Shown: positions 33,534-43,143 of the stretch, one piece after another
Position numbering within the stretch: position 1 is the first letter of the stretch
Layout: every line of letters starts with the position of its first letter
Program-made: the position numbers and the translations under genes
Assembly (NCBI GenBank): GCA_002787235.1
Contig: PCWG01000033.1
Location: forward strand, 188,438-252,437
DNA: 64,000 nucleotides
Direction: 5' to 3'
DNA from: Nitrospinae bacterium CG11_big_fil_rev_8_21_14_0_20_45_15
GTDB lineage: Bacteria > Nitrospinota > Nitrospinia > Nitrospinales > VA-1
The notes under the pieces: model-generated
Databases searched by the model: none
Seen by the model: the letters and a program-made list of their open reading frames with translations, nothing else
Told to the model about the DNA's origin: nothing

Positions 33534-34766
33534 ATGCTCAATTTCTATGGACATGTGAAAAATTCTTGTCGGCAGACAATCATTTATGGTCCTGTCTTTT
33601 TTCTCGGTGTATTTTCTGCTTCGGTCCTGGTGTTGTTATTATTCTTAACATCGAACAAGGCGGTCGGTATTTTTTTGTCCAATCAATTTCGTTACGATTA
33701 TTATCAATTATGGGATAACCAGATTGCAAAATCGCCTTATTTTGTAGATTGGAGCGGGATTGAATTGGATGCAGGTTCACTTCGATCTCAATATTATATT
33801 CGCAAGCACCGGCCCAGTTTTTATTACTCTTATTTCGGCATTAATTTTAAACCTGACCGCTGGTCTACCTTCCTTACTTTGTCCCCAAAGGTTAAATTTG
33901 CAGGTTATGATCAGCATTACTTCAAGCGGTCCATTGACTCAATTTTTGAGAATCCAGAATTTAATCTGCAGTCGCGTCCTGTTAAAAAAGTTAAAGAGAA
34001 ATGGTTGGCTTTAAAGAAAATTGATGTGTTGTTTGAAAAAATCCAATTGAGAAATATTTGGATTGAAATGGTGCAGGCCGGATGGGATTTTCGAATCAAA
34101 GAAGTGCTGGTAAAAAACCTTTACATTAAAAAAGGGCAAATATTTTTTGACTCTTTGATGATGCTTGGGCCGGATTTTGAATTGCATGCATCCCGGCCTT
34201 ATGTTCGAGGTAAGGTTCAATCTGGCAACCTGCAATTGAATTTGATGCCTGCGTATGGCGGAGCATTAAAGCAGAGGATTGCATTGGTGGGGAATTTTAC
34301 CAGTACCTTAAATCACCTGAGATTTAATTTGGTGGGTCTGGACGGTCGTATCGCCATCAAGTCCGATGAGCAGGGTCAACACAGATTGATCTTTAAAGAT
34401 TTCCCGGTGGACGATTATTTTCCCGATGCAGGTTTGAATAAAATTTTAGCAGCTGAATTTGTTTTCGGGCGTGAATATGATTTTGATCCTGGTGAGTGGA
34501 TGGTGGATTTGGCTCAGGTCGCAGTAAATGGTGATACGTTTGAAATTACTCCTAAGGTGTACATGATTAAAAAAGAGCAAGAGGGTGGCGACCCTCAACA
34601 CCGAATATTTCTATACCAGGCGCGTTTGAGTGGCATAACTCAAGATCGGTCAAAAGTTTTAAATTGGGTTTGGGAGAGTGTGTATTTCCCGAAAAAAGAA
34701 ATCCCGGCTTGGAAACTTGTAGGTTCTGCCAAAACAGAAATCAAAGTCAAAGTTTCGACGAATTAA
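33534..34766 (+). CDS. Single-span envelope protein of unknown function
   Basis: Read from the ATG at 33534 (410 residues), the protein has one N-terminal membrane span (about residues 18-43, rich in V and L). A large hydrophilic and beta-rich domain follows, presumably periplasmic, with many Tyr, Phe and Lys and no Cys after the span. The pattern resembles AsmA-like or other envelope-associated bitopic proteins only loosely. An alternative TTG start at 33498 overlaps the previous gene. It lies between two polytopic proteins in the same direction. Confidence 0.55.
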   Translation: MLNFYGHVKNSCRQTIIYGPVFFLGVFSASVLVLLLFLTSNKAVGIFLSNQFRYDYYQLWDNQIAKSPYFVDWSGIELDAGSLRSQYYIRKHRPSFYYSYFGINFKPDRWSTFLTLSPKVKFAGYDQHYFKRSIDSIFENPEFNLQSRPVKKVKEKWLALKKIDVLFEKIQLRNIWIEMVQAGWDFRIKEVLVKNLYIKKGQIFFDSLMMLGPDFELHASRPYVRGKVQSGNLQLNLMPAYGGALKQRIALVGNFTSTLNHLRFNLVGLDGRIAIKSDEQGQHRLIFKDFPVDDYFPDAGLNKILAAEFVFGREYDFDPGEWMVDLAQVAVNGDTFEITPKVYMIKKEQEGGDPQHRIFLYQARLSGITQDRSKVLNWVWESVYFPKKEIPAWKLVGSAKTEIKVKVSTN

Positions 34767-34784
34767 ATCTTTCCCCGCAAAAAT

Positions 34785-37136
34785 ATGAAAATCATAGCCA
34801 TTCTCCTCGCGGGTTTTTCTTTCCCAGTCTTCCTTGGCTATTTTATTTTTTTTAATGACAAAGCAACGCCATTGTTGACGCTGGCCATCGTTTTCTCGGT
34901 GGCACCTGCATATTGTTGGCGCAAGACAAGGTCTTTGACCCTGCCCATTATAGGATTGCTATTCCTTCATAGTCTTTTTTTTAGAACGTATCTCAATGGG
35001 GGGGTATCGCTTTGTCATGATTCTTATACAGCAACAAAGCTGACGTCATTTCTTAGAGAATGGCATGTGGAGGGATTTGATTTAGGTTGGAACCCTTTTT
35101 TAGGTGCGGGACAACCGTTGTATTTGTTTTCAAATTTTTTACATTATTTAGTGTCAGAGTTTTTTATTCAATACAGCAGAATTTTTGATTTGGAAATCAG
35201 CGACAATCAATTGAACAATCTGATTTTCATATCGGGACATTATTATGCATCCGTTGGATTGGTATTATTACTACGATTATTGGTTTCCAATGCGGTTCTG
35301 ACCTTATTTGGAATGAGTGCCTTTCTGTTTGGAGGATTATTTTATAATAATATTGTCCAACACTATGCGACTCAAATAGTTTACCCAATTGTTTATTCCC
35401 TGTTTTTTCTAGTTCATTTTTTAAAGTACCGCAGGGTATCCAGCCTGTTCCTTTTCTTTTTATTTTTTGGGGGCTTCGCCAATAATTATATTCCCGTTTA
35501 CTTTGGGATTCCGTTGGTGCTGTTTTTCTTGTCCTGGTGTGTTGCCCAACCAACCAATGGGTTGCCTTTGAAGCAGTGGCTACAGGCGATTCGTAAAAAA
35601 ATATTCACAATACCTTTGCTAGCGAAGATTCCACAGCTTGTTTTGTGTGGGATCATCTTTTTGATTACAGCCGGCCCCATTGCTTTTTTGTACCTTGAAA
35701 TAGGTGACTATGTGAGTCCCACTCGTGGATTTAATGAGGCAGGAGATGTTAATACGCAGGGATATGGAACTCAAGGATCAGTCAATGCTCCATTGACGGG
35801 ATACAAAATTTTGTATGAAAAGAAAGGTGATCCCGGGCGCGGCGGGATCCCGTTTCATCATACAAGCTTCATCGGGATTCCCACGTTCTTATTTGTTGGG
35901 CTTCCTTTTTTCTTATTGCTTCAAAGGACGAAAAAGGAAAATTCATTTTCAGGTTATAGAGAATTCTGGTCACGTGTTTTTGCGATAGCACTGGTTGCGG
36001 TCATGATAATGGGTGCGGGTAAAGACTCTTCTTTTTGGAGTGTCTATGTGGATTATCTGCCCTTTGGCAGTACCATTCGTCATTCAGCAGGTTTTGCGGC
36101 TATCGGAACTGTATTCGTTATTATTTTATCGGTTTGTGGTTTTCATTTGTTTTTAAATCGCCATATCCCATTTTTTCAGAAGTTGTTATCTCTTGGATTT
36201 GGTTTGATGTTTTTGATGTTTGCTGATTTGAACGCCATAGACGCGAGTGTGACAGTGGTGTCAGGGCTGGGTCTCCTGGTTACCCTATTTATTATCCATG
36301 GTAAAAAATGCAAACAGTCTGTTCTAACTTTCATACCGCTCTTTTTTTTACTCGTATTGTTTGTTGATCTTGGCGTTTATACCTTCAAATACACCTCTTT
36401 GGGATTTTGTGAACTCCGTGAAGAGCCACCAGAAACGTTTGTTTATCCTCATATCTGGAAATCAGTATGTGATCCGTGTACAGACCCGATTCCATTCAAT
36501 CTTCACCCAATAAGAGACAAGGAAATTATATGGTCGCACCCCAACGATGATTTTATGTTTTTGCTTCAGAAAAATTTTGGGACTTTTTTAAAGGATGTGG
36601 TTCGCCCCATTGGAAATTTACAAGGCGACCTTTTTTATATCTTGCGGAATAAGGAGGATTGGGACCCCACCCAGTTAAAAACTATTCCTGACCCATCAAG
36701 TTCATTTTTAAAGTTGCAGTTGCCAGAATTTGGAGAGATTGAATGGGCTGAAGAGGTTTCTCCAAACAGGATCGAGATTGTTGTATCTGCGAGAAACCCA
36801 GCATGGTTGCTCAGGATGGAAAATTTTCACACGAGTTGGAAAGCATTTGTTGACGGGGAGGAAGTGGATATTGCGAAAGTGAAACCAGATTTTCAGATGA
36901 TCAGGCTTCCTTCAGGAAGACATCGTGTGGAATTCATATTTACATCAAACTATACAAAGATTAGGAATGCTTCTTTATTTGCAGTGACGGCAGGTTGGAT
37001 ATTTATGTTGATCTGGATGGGGAATGGCGCAGGTGAGATTACGATTCGAGGAGGTGGACGATTGACTGAGAATCAATGTGTCTGGATATTGAATTCTATC
37101 CTTGGGGCTCTGTTAATCTACCTCTGGCTTATTTGA
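34785..37136 (+). CDS. YfhO-like polytopic membrane protein
   Basis: The 783-residue product has about 13 membrane spans, then a C-terminal periplasmic domain of about 200 residues and a final pair of spans. The phrase N-P-A-W-L-L-R-M-E-N-F-H-T-S-W-K-A-F-V-D-G followed by I-R-L-P-S-G-R-H-R-V-E-F is the family hallmark of YfhO-type proteins, which in Gram-positives act in glycosylation of lipoteichoic acid. In the N-terminal half the L-G-W-N-P-F-L-G-A-G-Q-P-L-Y segment is also typical. A sugar transfer role at the envelope is likely; acceptor unknown. Confidence 0.7.
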   Translation: MKIIAILLAGFSFPVFLGYFIFFNDKATPLLTLAIVFSVAPAYCWRKTRSLTLPIIGLLFLHSLFFRTYLNGGVSLCHDSYTATKLTSFLREWHVEGFDLGWNPFLGAGQPLYLFSNFLHYLVSEFFIQYSRIFDLEISDNQLNNLIFISGHYYASVGLVLLLRLLVSNAVLTLFGMSAFLFGGLFYNNIVQHYATQIVYPIVYSLFFLVHFLKYRRVSSLFLFFLFFGGFANNYIPVYFGIPLVLFFLSWCVAQPTNGLPLKQWLQAIRKKIFTIPLLAKIPQLVLCGIIFLITAGPIAFLYLEIGDYVSPTRGFNEAGDVNTQGYGTQGSVNAPLTGYKILYEKKGDPGRGGIPFHHTSFIGIPTFLFVGLPFFLLLQRTKKENSFSGYREFWSRVFAIALVAVMIMGAGKDSSFWSVYVDYLPFGSTIRHSAGFAAIGTVFVIILSVCGFHLFLNRHIPFFQKLLSLGFGLMFLMFADLNAIDASVTVVSGLGLLVTLFIIHGKKCKQSVLTFIPLFFLLVLFVDLGVYTFKYTSLGFCELREEPPETFVYPHIWKSVCDPCTDPIPFNLHPIRDKEIIWSHPNDDFMFLLQKNFGTFLKDVVRPIGNLQGDLFYILRNKEDWDPTQLKTIPDPSSSFLKLQLPEFGEIEWAEEVSPNRIEIVVSARNPAWLLRMENFHTSWKAFVDGEEVDIAKVKPDFQMIRLPSGRHRVEFIFTSNYTKIRNASLFAVTAGWIFMLIWMGNGAGEITIRGGGRLTENQCVWILNSILGALLIYLWLI

Positions 37137-37165
37137 GAGGGAAATATTTGTCGTCATTGCTGGCA

Positions 37166-39022
37166 TCAAGGCAAATCACTTTCCGATAGAGAAGCGGGGA
37201 GCAGGCTGAAGCCTGCCGAGTTGTCTGCGGGTGTCAGGGATTGAGTCTTTTGTTTTTGAATAGAATTTAAAAATTCCTGTGTTTCATTAGCCAACTGGGT
37301 TTGTCTCGATCTTGAAAATAGGGAAAAAGCTTTGCGCCCGTAAAGTTCGGCATTTTTAAAGTCACCCATGCCCTCATAAATTTCTCCCAGAATCATGCTC
37401 AAACGACCATCCAAAGGGCGTCTTTCCAAAGCCATCTTATAAGCCACGATGGCAAGCTCTGCTCCACCAGGAATCAGATCGGAATCTTTTTTAAATAACA
37501 GCGATCTGTCTGCTCTGTTCAATGAATCCAGAAAGCGTTGCGAGTCCATATAAAGGTTTCCTAATTGCATCAATGCCGGGGTTTCTGAAACCTGCCGGCG
37601 CACCAGTTTTTGCTGGATGCCTTTGATCTCAGTAGAAAATTTTCGCAGTACGGCTCGCTGGCCTTCGTGGCGTTCCTCTTCGAGCTTGCGCAAGCGTTCA
37701 AGTTCTCTCTCCTGTGCAAGGTCTTCCTCGTCAAGAGCTTCTTCCGCAAGAAAAATATCTCCTGCTTCGAGTTGTTTGAAACCACGTATGCCTGCAACAG
37801 ACTTGGCTTTCCGTCCTAAATTTTGTTCAGCACCTTGACCGCCTTTTTCGCCCTCTACCCCGGCCTGTTTCGCAAGTGTAAACTTTCGACCTCTGGTTAT
37901 ACGCTCAGCTTCTTTTTTTTGGCCGGATGATTTGGAAATTTGTTTTTTTTCTGTCGAAGATTGTCCTCGTAGTTTTATTTGAGCACTCTCTTTTCCAATC
38001 CGGCGTTTATCCCGTCTTAGTTTATCATTGTATTTAGGAGAGGCTTGACGCTTGAGTCTATTGGTAATTTTTGTTTGTTGTCTCTCTTTAATTTCTTTTG
38101 TATTGGTTTTGGCGACACGCAATTGCCGGTTCCCTGTTTTCCGTGCATTTTTGATCACGGATTCTTGTTCGAGTTTCTCTTTAATCAACTGTCCTCTGTT
38201 GGCAATCTGATTATCAATCAAATTTCTTTTGACCTTTTCGCCAATATTATGTGATTGGGTTTTATGTTTCCGCATTTCGTCCAAAACAGAAGAAGTATCT
38301 GCAAGAGATGTTTTTTTCGCATCCTGGGCGATCCCGCGAAAAATTTCTTTTGAGTCTGCCAACACATCAGAAGTGCCTGCAAGAGCAGATTTTTTTGCAT
38401 CATGGGTGATGTTTAGAATCTCTTTTTTGGCTTTTTCTTGTTCGATTCGCGCCTTTTGCAACCCAGAGGCAATTTCTTTTCTAACTTCTTGTAAAAGCCG
38501 TTGTTGTTCATTTTTATCGATCGCATTATCGGTTTTGGATTGCTCAAGGATTTTTGCATTTTCCTCATTTATTTTGTTGTATTCACTTCTGGATTCCACG
38601 ATTGCCTTGTTCATCTCGTCAGTACTTTTGGCGGAAATATCTTTTTGTTCCTGTAATGCAGCGGCGGCATCTTCTTGAATTTTTTTTGCAGAAGATTTGT
38701 AATCTTCCAGATCCTTTTTTGTCTTTTCTCTTTCTTTAATCGCTTCGTTTCTTACTGTGTTTAGAATATTGGAACTGCCCCCTTGTTCTTGAGCCATTTC
38801 CCTTTTAAGCTCGGCCATTTCTTTTTTTAGCTTTATTTGTTCCAGCCGGATTTCTTCTTTGATTTCTTCAATCAAAGCCTTAACTTCTTCTTTAATTCCA
38901 TCCAGTTCTTCTTTCAGAGCTTGTTTTTCTGCCTGTTCATCTTTAGGGATGGCCGCAAATGCGGTCCCTGTATGAAGAAAAACGAGAATAAAAGCAGTGA
39001 TCAATGGGATGAAACGAATCAT
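37166..39022 (-). CDS. Secreted long coiled-coil protein with C-terminal TPRs
   Basis: With the ATG at 39022 the 618-residue protein has a signal peptide (hydrophobic residues 4-22, cleavage after A-F-A). A very long charged coiled coil follows, rich in Lys, Glu, Gln and Arg (about residues 30-440). The C-terminal part (about 490-590) is TPR-like with A-I-V-A-Y-K-M-A-L-E-R-R-P and a final Ser/Leu-rich tail. It is predicted to be periplasmic and rod-shaped. No known family recognised; candidates are cell-envelope spacers or polymerising filaments. It converges with the YfhO-like gene (30 bases between stops). Confidence 0.6.
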   Translation of the reverse strand: MIRFIPLITAFILVFLHTGTAFAAIPKDEQAEKQALKEELDGIKEEVKALIEEIKEEIRLEQIKLKKEMAELKREMAQEQGGSSNILNTVRNEAIKEREKTKKDLEDYKSSAKKIQEDAAAALQEQKDISAKSTDEMNKAIVESRSEYNKINEENAKILEQSKTDNAIDKNEQQRLLQEVRKEIASGLQKARIEQEKAKKEILNITHDAKKSALAGTSDVLADSKEIFRGIAQDAKKTSLADTSSVLDEMRKHKTQSHNIGEKVKRNLIDNQIANRGQLIKEKLEQESVIKNARKTGNRQLRVAKTNTKEIKERQQTKITNRLKRQASPKYNDKLRRDKRRIGKESAQIKLRGQSSTEKKQISKSSGQKKEAERITRGRKFTLAKQAGVEGEKGGQGAEQNLGRKAKSVAGIRGFKQLEAGDIFLAEEALDEEDLAQERELERLRKLEEERHEGQRAVLRKFSTEIKGIQQKLVRRQVSETPALMQLGNLYMDSQRFLDSLNRADRSLLFKKDSDLIPGGAELAIVAYKMALERRPLDGRLSMILGEIYEGMGDFKNAELYGRKAFSLFSRSRQTQLANETQEFLNSIQKQKTQSLTPADNSAGFSLLPASLSESDLP

Positions 39023-39325
39023 AATTTCATTGGGAGTCGTATGAGCTAATGTTTTAGTCTGAATACGTTTTATTGTGTGAAATACTCCTGCTTGCAAACC
39101 ACTGTACTTGTAATTGAGTGTTTTGCGAATGAAGTCTTATCTTACCAAAGTATCGGCACTTGAGCGAAAACCTTGAAAATGGAATGTCTTTTTAAAGGGT
39201 AGCACTTTGGCAAAGGTGCAAATTTAGAAAAAGCTTCTTTGTCTTGATAAATTAGTTTACACTGCAAGACGGTGTTTCACAATGTGCGGGCTTTATTAAA
39301 AATTACAATTGGTTTTTCACAACTC
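39023..39325. other. Divergent spacer between coiled-coil and REC-kinase genes
   Basis: No gene or clear promoter is seen in these 303 bases. A G-rich stretch resembling half of a sigma-54 site (TTTGGCAAAGGTGC) has the wrong GG-to-GC spacing. Confidence 0.4.
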
Positions 39326-40609
39326 ATGCTGGATCGGCTTATAAAAATTCTGTTGGTTGAGGACGATGAAGACGATATTTTTCTTTTTCGTGAGTTGATC
39401 AGTGGGGAGGAGTTGAATCCGTCTCCTATAATAAGTATCCGCCAATCAGGTGGCACCGTTCTGGAATTTTTGGACAAAGAAGACTGTGATATTTGTTTTT
39501 TCGACTATCGTCTGGGGGCCACTGATGGAATTGATCTGATCACAAAGGTGCGTGAAAAGCATTCACATATTCCAATCATCCTTTTAACAGGAATGGGCGA
39601 TCAGAAAGTTGCTGTTGAGGCAATGAAGGCGGGTGCAAACGATTACCTTTCAAAAGAAAAGTTAACGGGCGAATCACTGATTCATAGTATGCGATATTGT
39701 TTGGAGATTGCTGAGGAGGCGAAAAAACGCAAGCAGGCAGAAGAAGAGTTGCGACAATCTCATTTGCAACTGATAAGTGCCCACCAAAAATCTCAGGAAT
39801 CTCTCAAAAAACTTCAAAATGCTCAAAACCAGATTTTAATTTCGGAAAAACTGGCAGGAGTAGGGCGATTGGCGGCAGGTATTTGCCACGAAATACTCAA
39901 TCCCCTGAATATCATTTCTGGCCATTCACAGGCCTTGATGATGGAGAGAGGGAAAGACAGTGCCTTGATGCAGGATCTTAAATCCATTATGGAAGAGATT
40001 CACAGAATACAGAAAATCATCAGCAGTCTTTTGAAGTTTTCTCGTAAGGATGGGGTGGAACTGAAGCCTGTAAATTTGAAGGCTGAACTTGAATCTGTCT
40101 TGTTAGTGGTGGAGAAAGATTTACAGTTGGGGGGAATCGTTTTGGACAGCTGTATTGGTGCTGATTTACCGGAAGCCCTCATTGATGCGGGACGTATGCG
40201 ACAAGTTTTTTTAAATCTAATCAACAATGCTAAACATTCCATGCCTGCGGGGGGGACATTAACACTCACCACAGAAGTTCTCACCAAGGAAAGGCGTTTG
40301 TATAAGCGTAGCGGTAAAGTTCCATTGAACCCCAATATCATAAGAATAAAATTTTCGGATACGGGGATTGGTATTAAAGCGGTGGATATGAAAAATATAT
40401 TTGAACCTTTTTTCACAACCAAGCCCGAAGATCAGGGAACGGGCCTGGGATTAGCCATTTGTCACTCTATTGTCAGCAAGCATGGTGGAACTCTTGATGT
40501 TGAAAGTGTCTGGGGTGAAGGCTCTACATTTTGTATTGATTTGCCTATCATCACCACTATGGAAGAAAATACAATCCTAAACGACTCCGAAGACAGCTCT
40601 GATTTTTAG
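39326..40609 (+). CDS. Receiver-histidine kinase protein
   Basis: From the ATG at 39326 the protein has 427 residues. An N-terminal receiver (I-L-L-V-E-D-D-E-D-D, phospho-Asp in C-F-F-D-Y-R, Thr in I-L-L-T-G-M, Lys in Y-L-S-K-E-K) is joined by a coiled coil to a HisKA domain. The His is in A-A-G-I-C-H-E-I-L-N-P-L-N (about residue 200), with Leu where Arg is usual. The HATPase_c domain has N-box F-L-N-L-I-N-N-A-K-H-S, D-T-G-I-G-I and G-T-G-L-G-L-A. No membrane span or sensor domain is seen, so it acts in the cytoplasm on a phosphorelay. It lies directly upstream of the flagellar hook genes, perhaps relevant to their control. Confidence 0.87.
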   Translation: MLDRLIKILLVEDDEDDIFLFRELISGEELNPSPIISIRQSGGTVLEFLDKEDCDICFFDYRLGATDGIDLITKVREKHSHIPIILLTGMGDQKVAVEAMKAGANDYLSKEKLTGESLIHSMRYCLEIAEEAKKRKQAEEELRQSHLQLISAHQKSQESLKKLQNAQNQILISEKLAGVGRLAAGICHEILNPLNIISGHSQALMMERGKDSALMQDLKSIMEEIHRIQKIISSLLKFSRKDGVELKPVNLKAELESVLLVVEKDLQLGGIVLDSCIGADLPEALIDAGRMRQVFLNLINNAKHSMPAGGTLTLTTEVLTKERRLYKRSGKVPLNPNIIRIKFSDTGIGIKAVDMKNIFEPFFTTKPEDQGTGLGLAICHSIVSKHGGTLDVESVWGEGSTFCIDLPIITTMEENTILNDSEDSSDF

Positions 40610-40807
40610 TAAATCAGCGGGGGCAAAGCAAAATCCAAACCTCTCCAAGTTTTTTTCCCATCGCAGTTCTCTCCTTAAAGCGGGTCCGGGTAAAATTTAC
40701 CGATAGTGGAATTTCTTTCCGGTGTCAATCCCCCAAATTCAGATACTTTCCATTCTTGAGTTTTTTTAAATCGTTTGTTTATGTTTATTTAGATTAATTT
40801 CTATGGT

Positions 40808-40824
40808 TTGGCACAAGCTTTGCT
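40808..40824 (+). promoter_or_regulatory. Sigma-54 promoter of fliK-flgD-flgE
   Basis: TTGGCACAAGCTTTGCT matches the sigma-54 consensus TGGCAC-N5-TTGC with GG and GC ten bases apart. The transcript should start near 40835, which places the fliK start downstream, at TTG 40873. An enhancer-binding activator would be needed for expression. Confidence 0.8.
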
Positions 40825-40872
40825 ATTTGATTGGAAAAGAATATTATTCACCTATTTTTTCGAGATAATACA

Positions 40873-42423
40873 TTGGCAAACGCAACGGCAATATTAGCGG
40901 CTTTCACTCCTAAGGCACCGGTTGAGCCGACGGCTCCAACGTCATCTCAGGATAGTTTTGCGGATGGTGATAATTTTAAAAATATTTTGAAGGATGCTGT
41001 GAATTCAAAGTCGGAACAAGAATCGAGATTCAACGATTCGAAACAGTCAGATATCAAACAGGCGGATATCAAACAAGCAGATGTCAAACAGACGGATGTC
41101 AAACAGACTGATAAAAGCGGTGTTGATAAGACGGTCAACAGTTCGACTGAAAATAAATTTTCAACAAATGATAGTAACGAAACGGTAGCGGTTGAAAGTT
41201 CTCAGGATACAGCGGCGAATACGAAGCAGGCTTTGAGTGATGAAAAGGCCTTGATAAAAGATTTGGAAAACCTTGGCTTGTCTCGTGAGCAGATCGATGC
41301 CTTACTTCAAGCGATCAAGTCGGGTGATGCGACTCAAGCATCGGCATTCATACAGAATTTGATTGCTCCGGAGCTTGGCAATTTGACAGCGGGGTCTTCC
41401 GCAAATGATAACGATCTGTTATCTCCTCAGGCAATAACCGAGCGCTTTCAACAAAATAAAGATCAAGCCATCGAGTTGGTCAAAAAGCTACAGTTGAGCC
41501 AATCTGAACAAGAAGAAGCATTAGCGGATGCGAAAGGTCAGGATAAACTGCCTTTACAAAAGCCAGAGGAGAATTCTAAACCGGATTTCTTCACTCAGTT
41601 GGGTCTAAAGTCTAATAAGGCAGAGTCATCGAAAGGCTCGGAATCTCAATCAAAACAGGCACAGGATTCGGCTAAACAAGCAGAAGTTCCGAAAAGTGAT
41701 TTGGAACCTCGTATCACTGTTGCTTCAGATGCTGGTGAGAAAAAATCATCTCAAGATCAAGGGAACAGAGAACCTTTGATTGACCTAAAAATTCAGGGCT
41801 CGCAATTTTCTTCCAGCCAATCCAAGGACGGTACGGTCGGGTTGAAAGGTCCAGAAGGCATGAAAGCTACGCTGGAGGCGCCTCCAACTGTGATCCAGGC
41901 CAACGGCGAATCTTCGTCGAAGGCTACCGAAGGGGTCAAGTCTTTCATCTCAGAAACCTTCTCGGGCCGCGGCCCTGCAGATACTAAGATCGTCCAACAG
42001 ATCGTTGAGAAATTTACCGTTCGATCTAATGGGGATCAGAATAATATCAAGCTGAGGCTTGATCCGCCTTCTCTGGGTTCGGTGCGTATGAATATTTCTA
42101 CGGTGGGCGACTCTGTTCGTACCACGATCGTCGTGGAAAGCCATGCGGTGAAACAGGCCATCGAAAATAATATATCTCAATTGAAAGATTCGTTGAGTGC
42201 CCAGGGATTGGATGCGGAACAGATCAACGTCAGTGTGGGGGGCGAAGGTTTTAACGATAACGGAAACAATAATGAGTCTTTTTCAAAACGAGATACGGCT
42301 TCACACATTTCTTTTGAAAGCTTCCTGGGAAATGATGTTCCAGAGACTTCTTTTGTACCACCGGCAAACCCTGCGTTAACTCATTTTGTTGAAGAAAGCA
42401 CTTCTTTGAGTGTGCTTGCTTAA
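40873..42423 (+). CDS. fliK: Flagellar hook-length control protein FliK
   Basis: The 516-residue product (start TTG 40873, chosen because the sigma-54 promoter at 40808-40824 puts transcription start after a possible TTG at 40831) has a long polar, Ser/Gln/Lys-rich N-terminal region. The conserved C-terminal domain (about residues 385-475) carries L-R-L-D-P-P-S-L-G-S-V-R-M, the FliK signature L-x-P-x-x-L-G-x-[IV], with V-V-E-S-H-A-V-K-Q-A-I-E-N after it. FliK is exported, measures hook length and switches the export gate to filament substrates. A 15-bp tandem repeat lies near the 5' end. flgD and flgE follow. Confidence 0.9.
   Translation: MANATAILAAFTPKAPVEPTAPTSSQDSFADGDNFKNILKDAVNSKSEQESRFNDSKQSDIKQADIKQADVKQTDVKQTDKSGVDKTVNSSTENKFSTNDSNETVAVESSQDTAANTKQALSDEKALIKDLENLGLSREQIDALLQAIKSGDATQASAFIQNLIAPELGNLTAGSSANDNDLLSPQAITERFQQNKDQAIELVKKLQLSQSEQEEALADAKGQDKLPLQKPEENSKPDFFTQLGLKSNKAESSKGSESQSKQAQDSAKQAEVPKSDLEPRITVASDAGEKKSSQDQGNREPLIDLKIQGSQFSSSQSKDGTVGLKGPEGMKATLEAPPTVIQANGESSSKATEGVKSFISETFSGRGPADTKIVQQIVEKFTVRSNGDQNNIKLRLDPPSLGSVRMNISTVGDSVRTTIVVESHAVKQAIENNISQLKDSLSAQGLDAEQINVSVGGEGFNDNGNNNESFSKRDTASHISFESFLGNDVPETSFVPPANPALTHFVEESTSLSVLA
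41041..41112 (+). repeat. 15-bp tandem repeat inside fliK
   Basis: Four full units of AAACAGNCGGATNTC-type sequence plus a 12-base partial follow in frame, coding for five-residue repeats K-Q-[SAT]-D-[IV]. Copies differ by a few bases. The ruler region of FliK tolerates such length changes. Confidence 0.85.
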
Positions 42424-42457
42424 CTAATATTTTCGTATATTTGTGGAGAATTAAGTC

Positions 42458-43126
42458 ATGGCTCAATCGGTTAATTTTGTACCTACAGACAACACAGCAT
42501 CACAAATCACAGGTGCTCAAAGCAAGCAACTTGGCAAGGAAGATTTTTTGAAATTGCTGGTCGCTCAGCTTTCAACTCAGGATCCGTTGAATCCGGTCGA
42601 AGGTCAGGAATTTACCGCACAATTGGCGCAATTCAGTTCTCTGGAGCAAATGTCGAACGTCAATAAAAACCTTGAAGAGATTCAAAAATTCAATGTGTCG
42701 ATGGTCAATTCCTCTGCACTCGACCTCATTGGCAAGAAGGTCAATGCTCCGGGTAATACGTTTGATCATAATGAGGGAGAAGCTTCGGCACTTTCATTCA
42801 ATCTGGATGGGGAGGCCGCTTCTGTATCGATCGATATTTTTGATAGTACCGGATTAAAGGTAGATTCTATCAAGTTGACTCAACAGGGTGCGGGTCTGCA
42901 AACGGCGATTTGGGATGGCACGGATAAATCTGGAAAACTCTTGCCTAAAGGAAACTATTCCTTCGCTGTAGCGGCGGAAGACAGTGTTGGCAATGTGGTA
43001 CCGACAGAGTTGTTCAGTTCGGGATTGGTAAAGGACGTGATTTTAGAAAATGACAAAGCCTATGCCGTAGTAAATGGCCAAAAACTTGATACTAAAGATA
43101 TTACAAAAATAAGCATCAACCAATAG
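42458..43126 (+). CDS. flgD: Flagellar hook capping/assembly protein FlgD
   Basis: The 222-residue protein has the FlgD N-terminal motif F-L-K-L-L-V-A-Q-L-S-T-Q-D-P-L-N-P (residues about 29-45), then S-L-E-Q-M, and the C-terminal FlgD immunoglobulin-like/Tudor region with G-K-L-L-P-K-G-N-Y-S-F. FlgD forms the cap that lets hook subunits (FlgE) polymerise. GGAG precedes the ATG. The gene sits between fliK and flgE. Confidence 0.95.
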   Translation: MAQSVNFVPTDNTASQITGAQSKQLGKEDFLKLLVAQLSTQDPLNPVEGQEFTAQLAQFSSLEQMSNVNKNLEEIQKFNVSMVNSSALDLIGKKVNAPGNTFDHNEGEASALSFNLDGEAASVSIDIFDSTGLKVDSIKLTQQGAGLQTAIWDGTDKSGKLLPKGNYSFAVAAEDSVGNVVPTELFSSGLVKDVILENDKAYAVVNGQKLDTKDITKISINQ

Positions 43127-43143
43127 GATAGAGGAGAGACGTT

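Noticed and set aside
39195-39220. Sigma-54-like sequence upstream of the REC-kinase gene
   Set aside because: GG and GC are seven rather than ten bases apart, so it does not fit the -24/-12 geometry.
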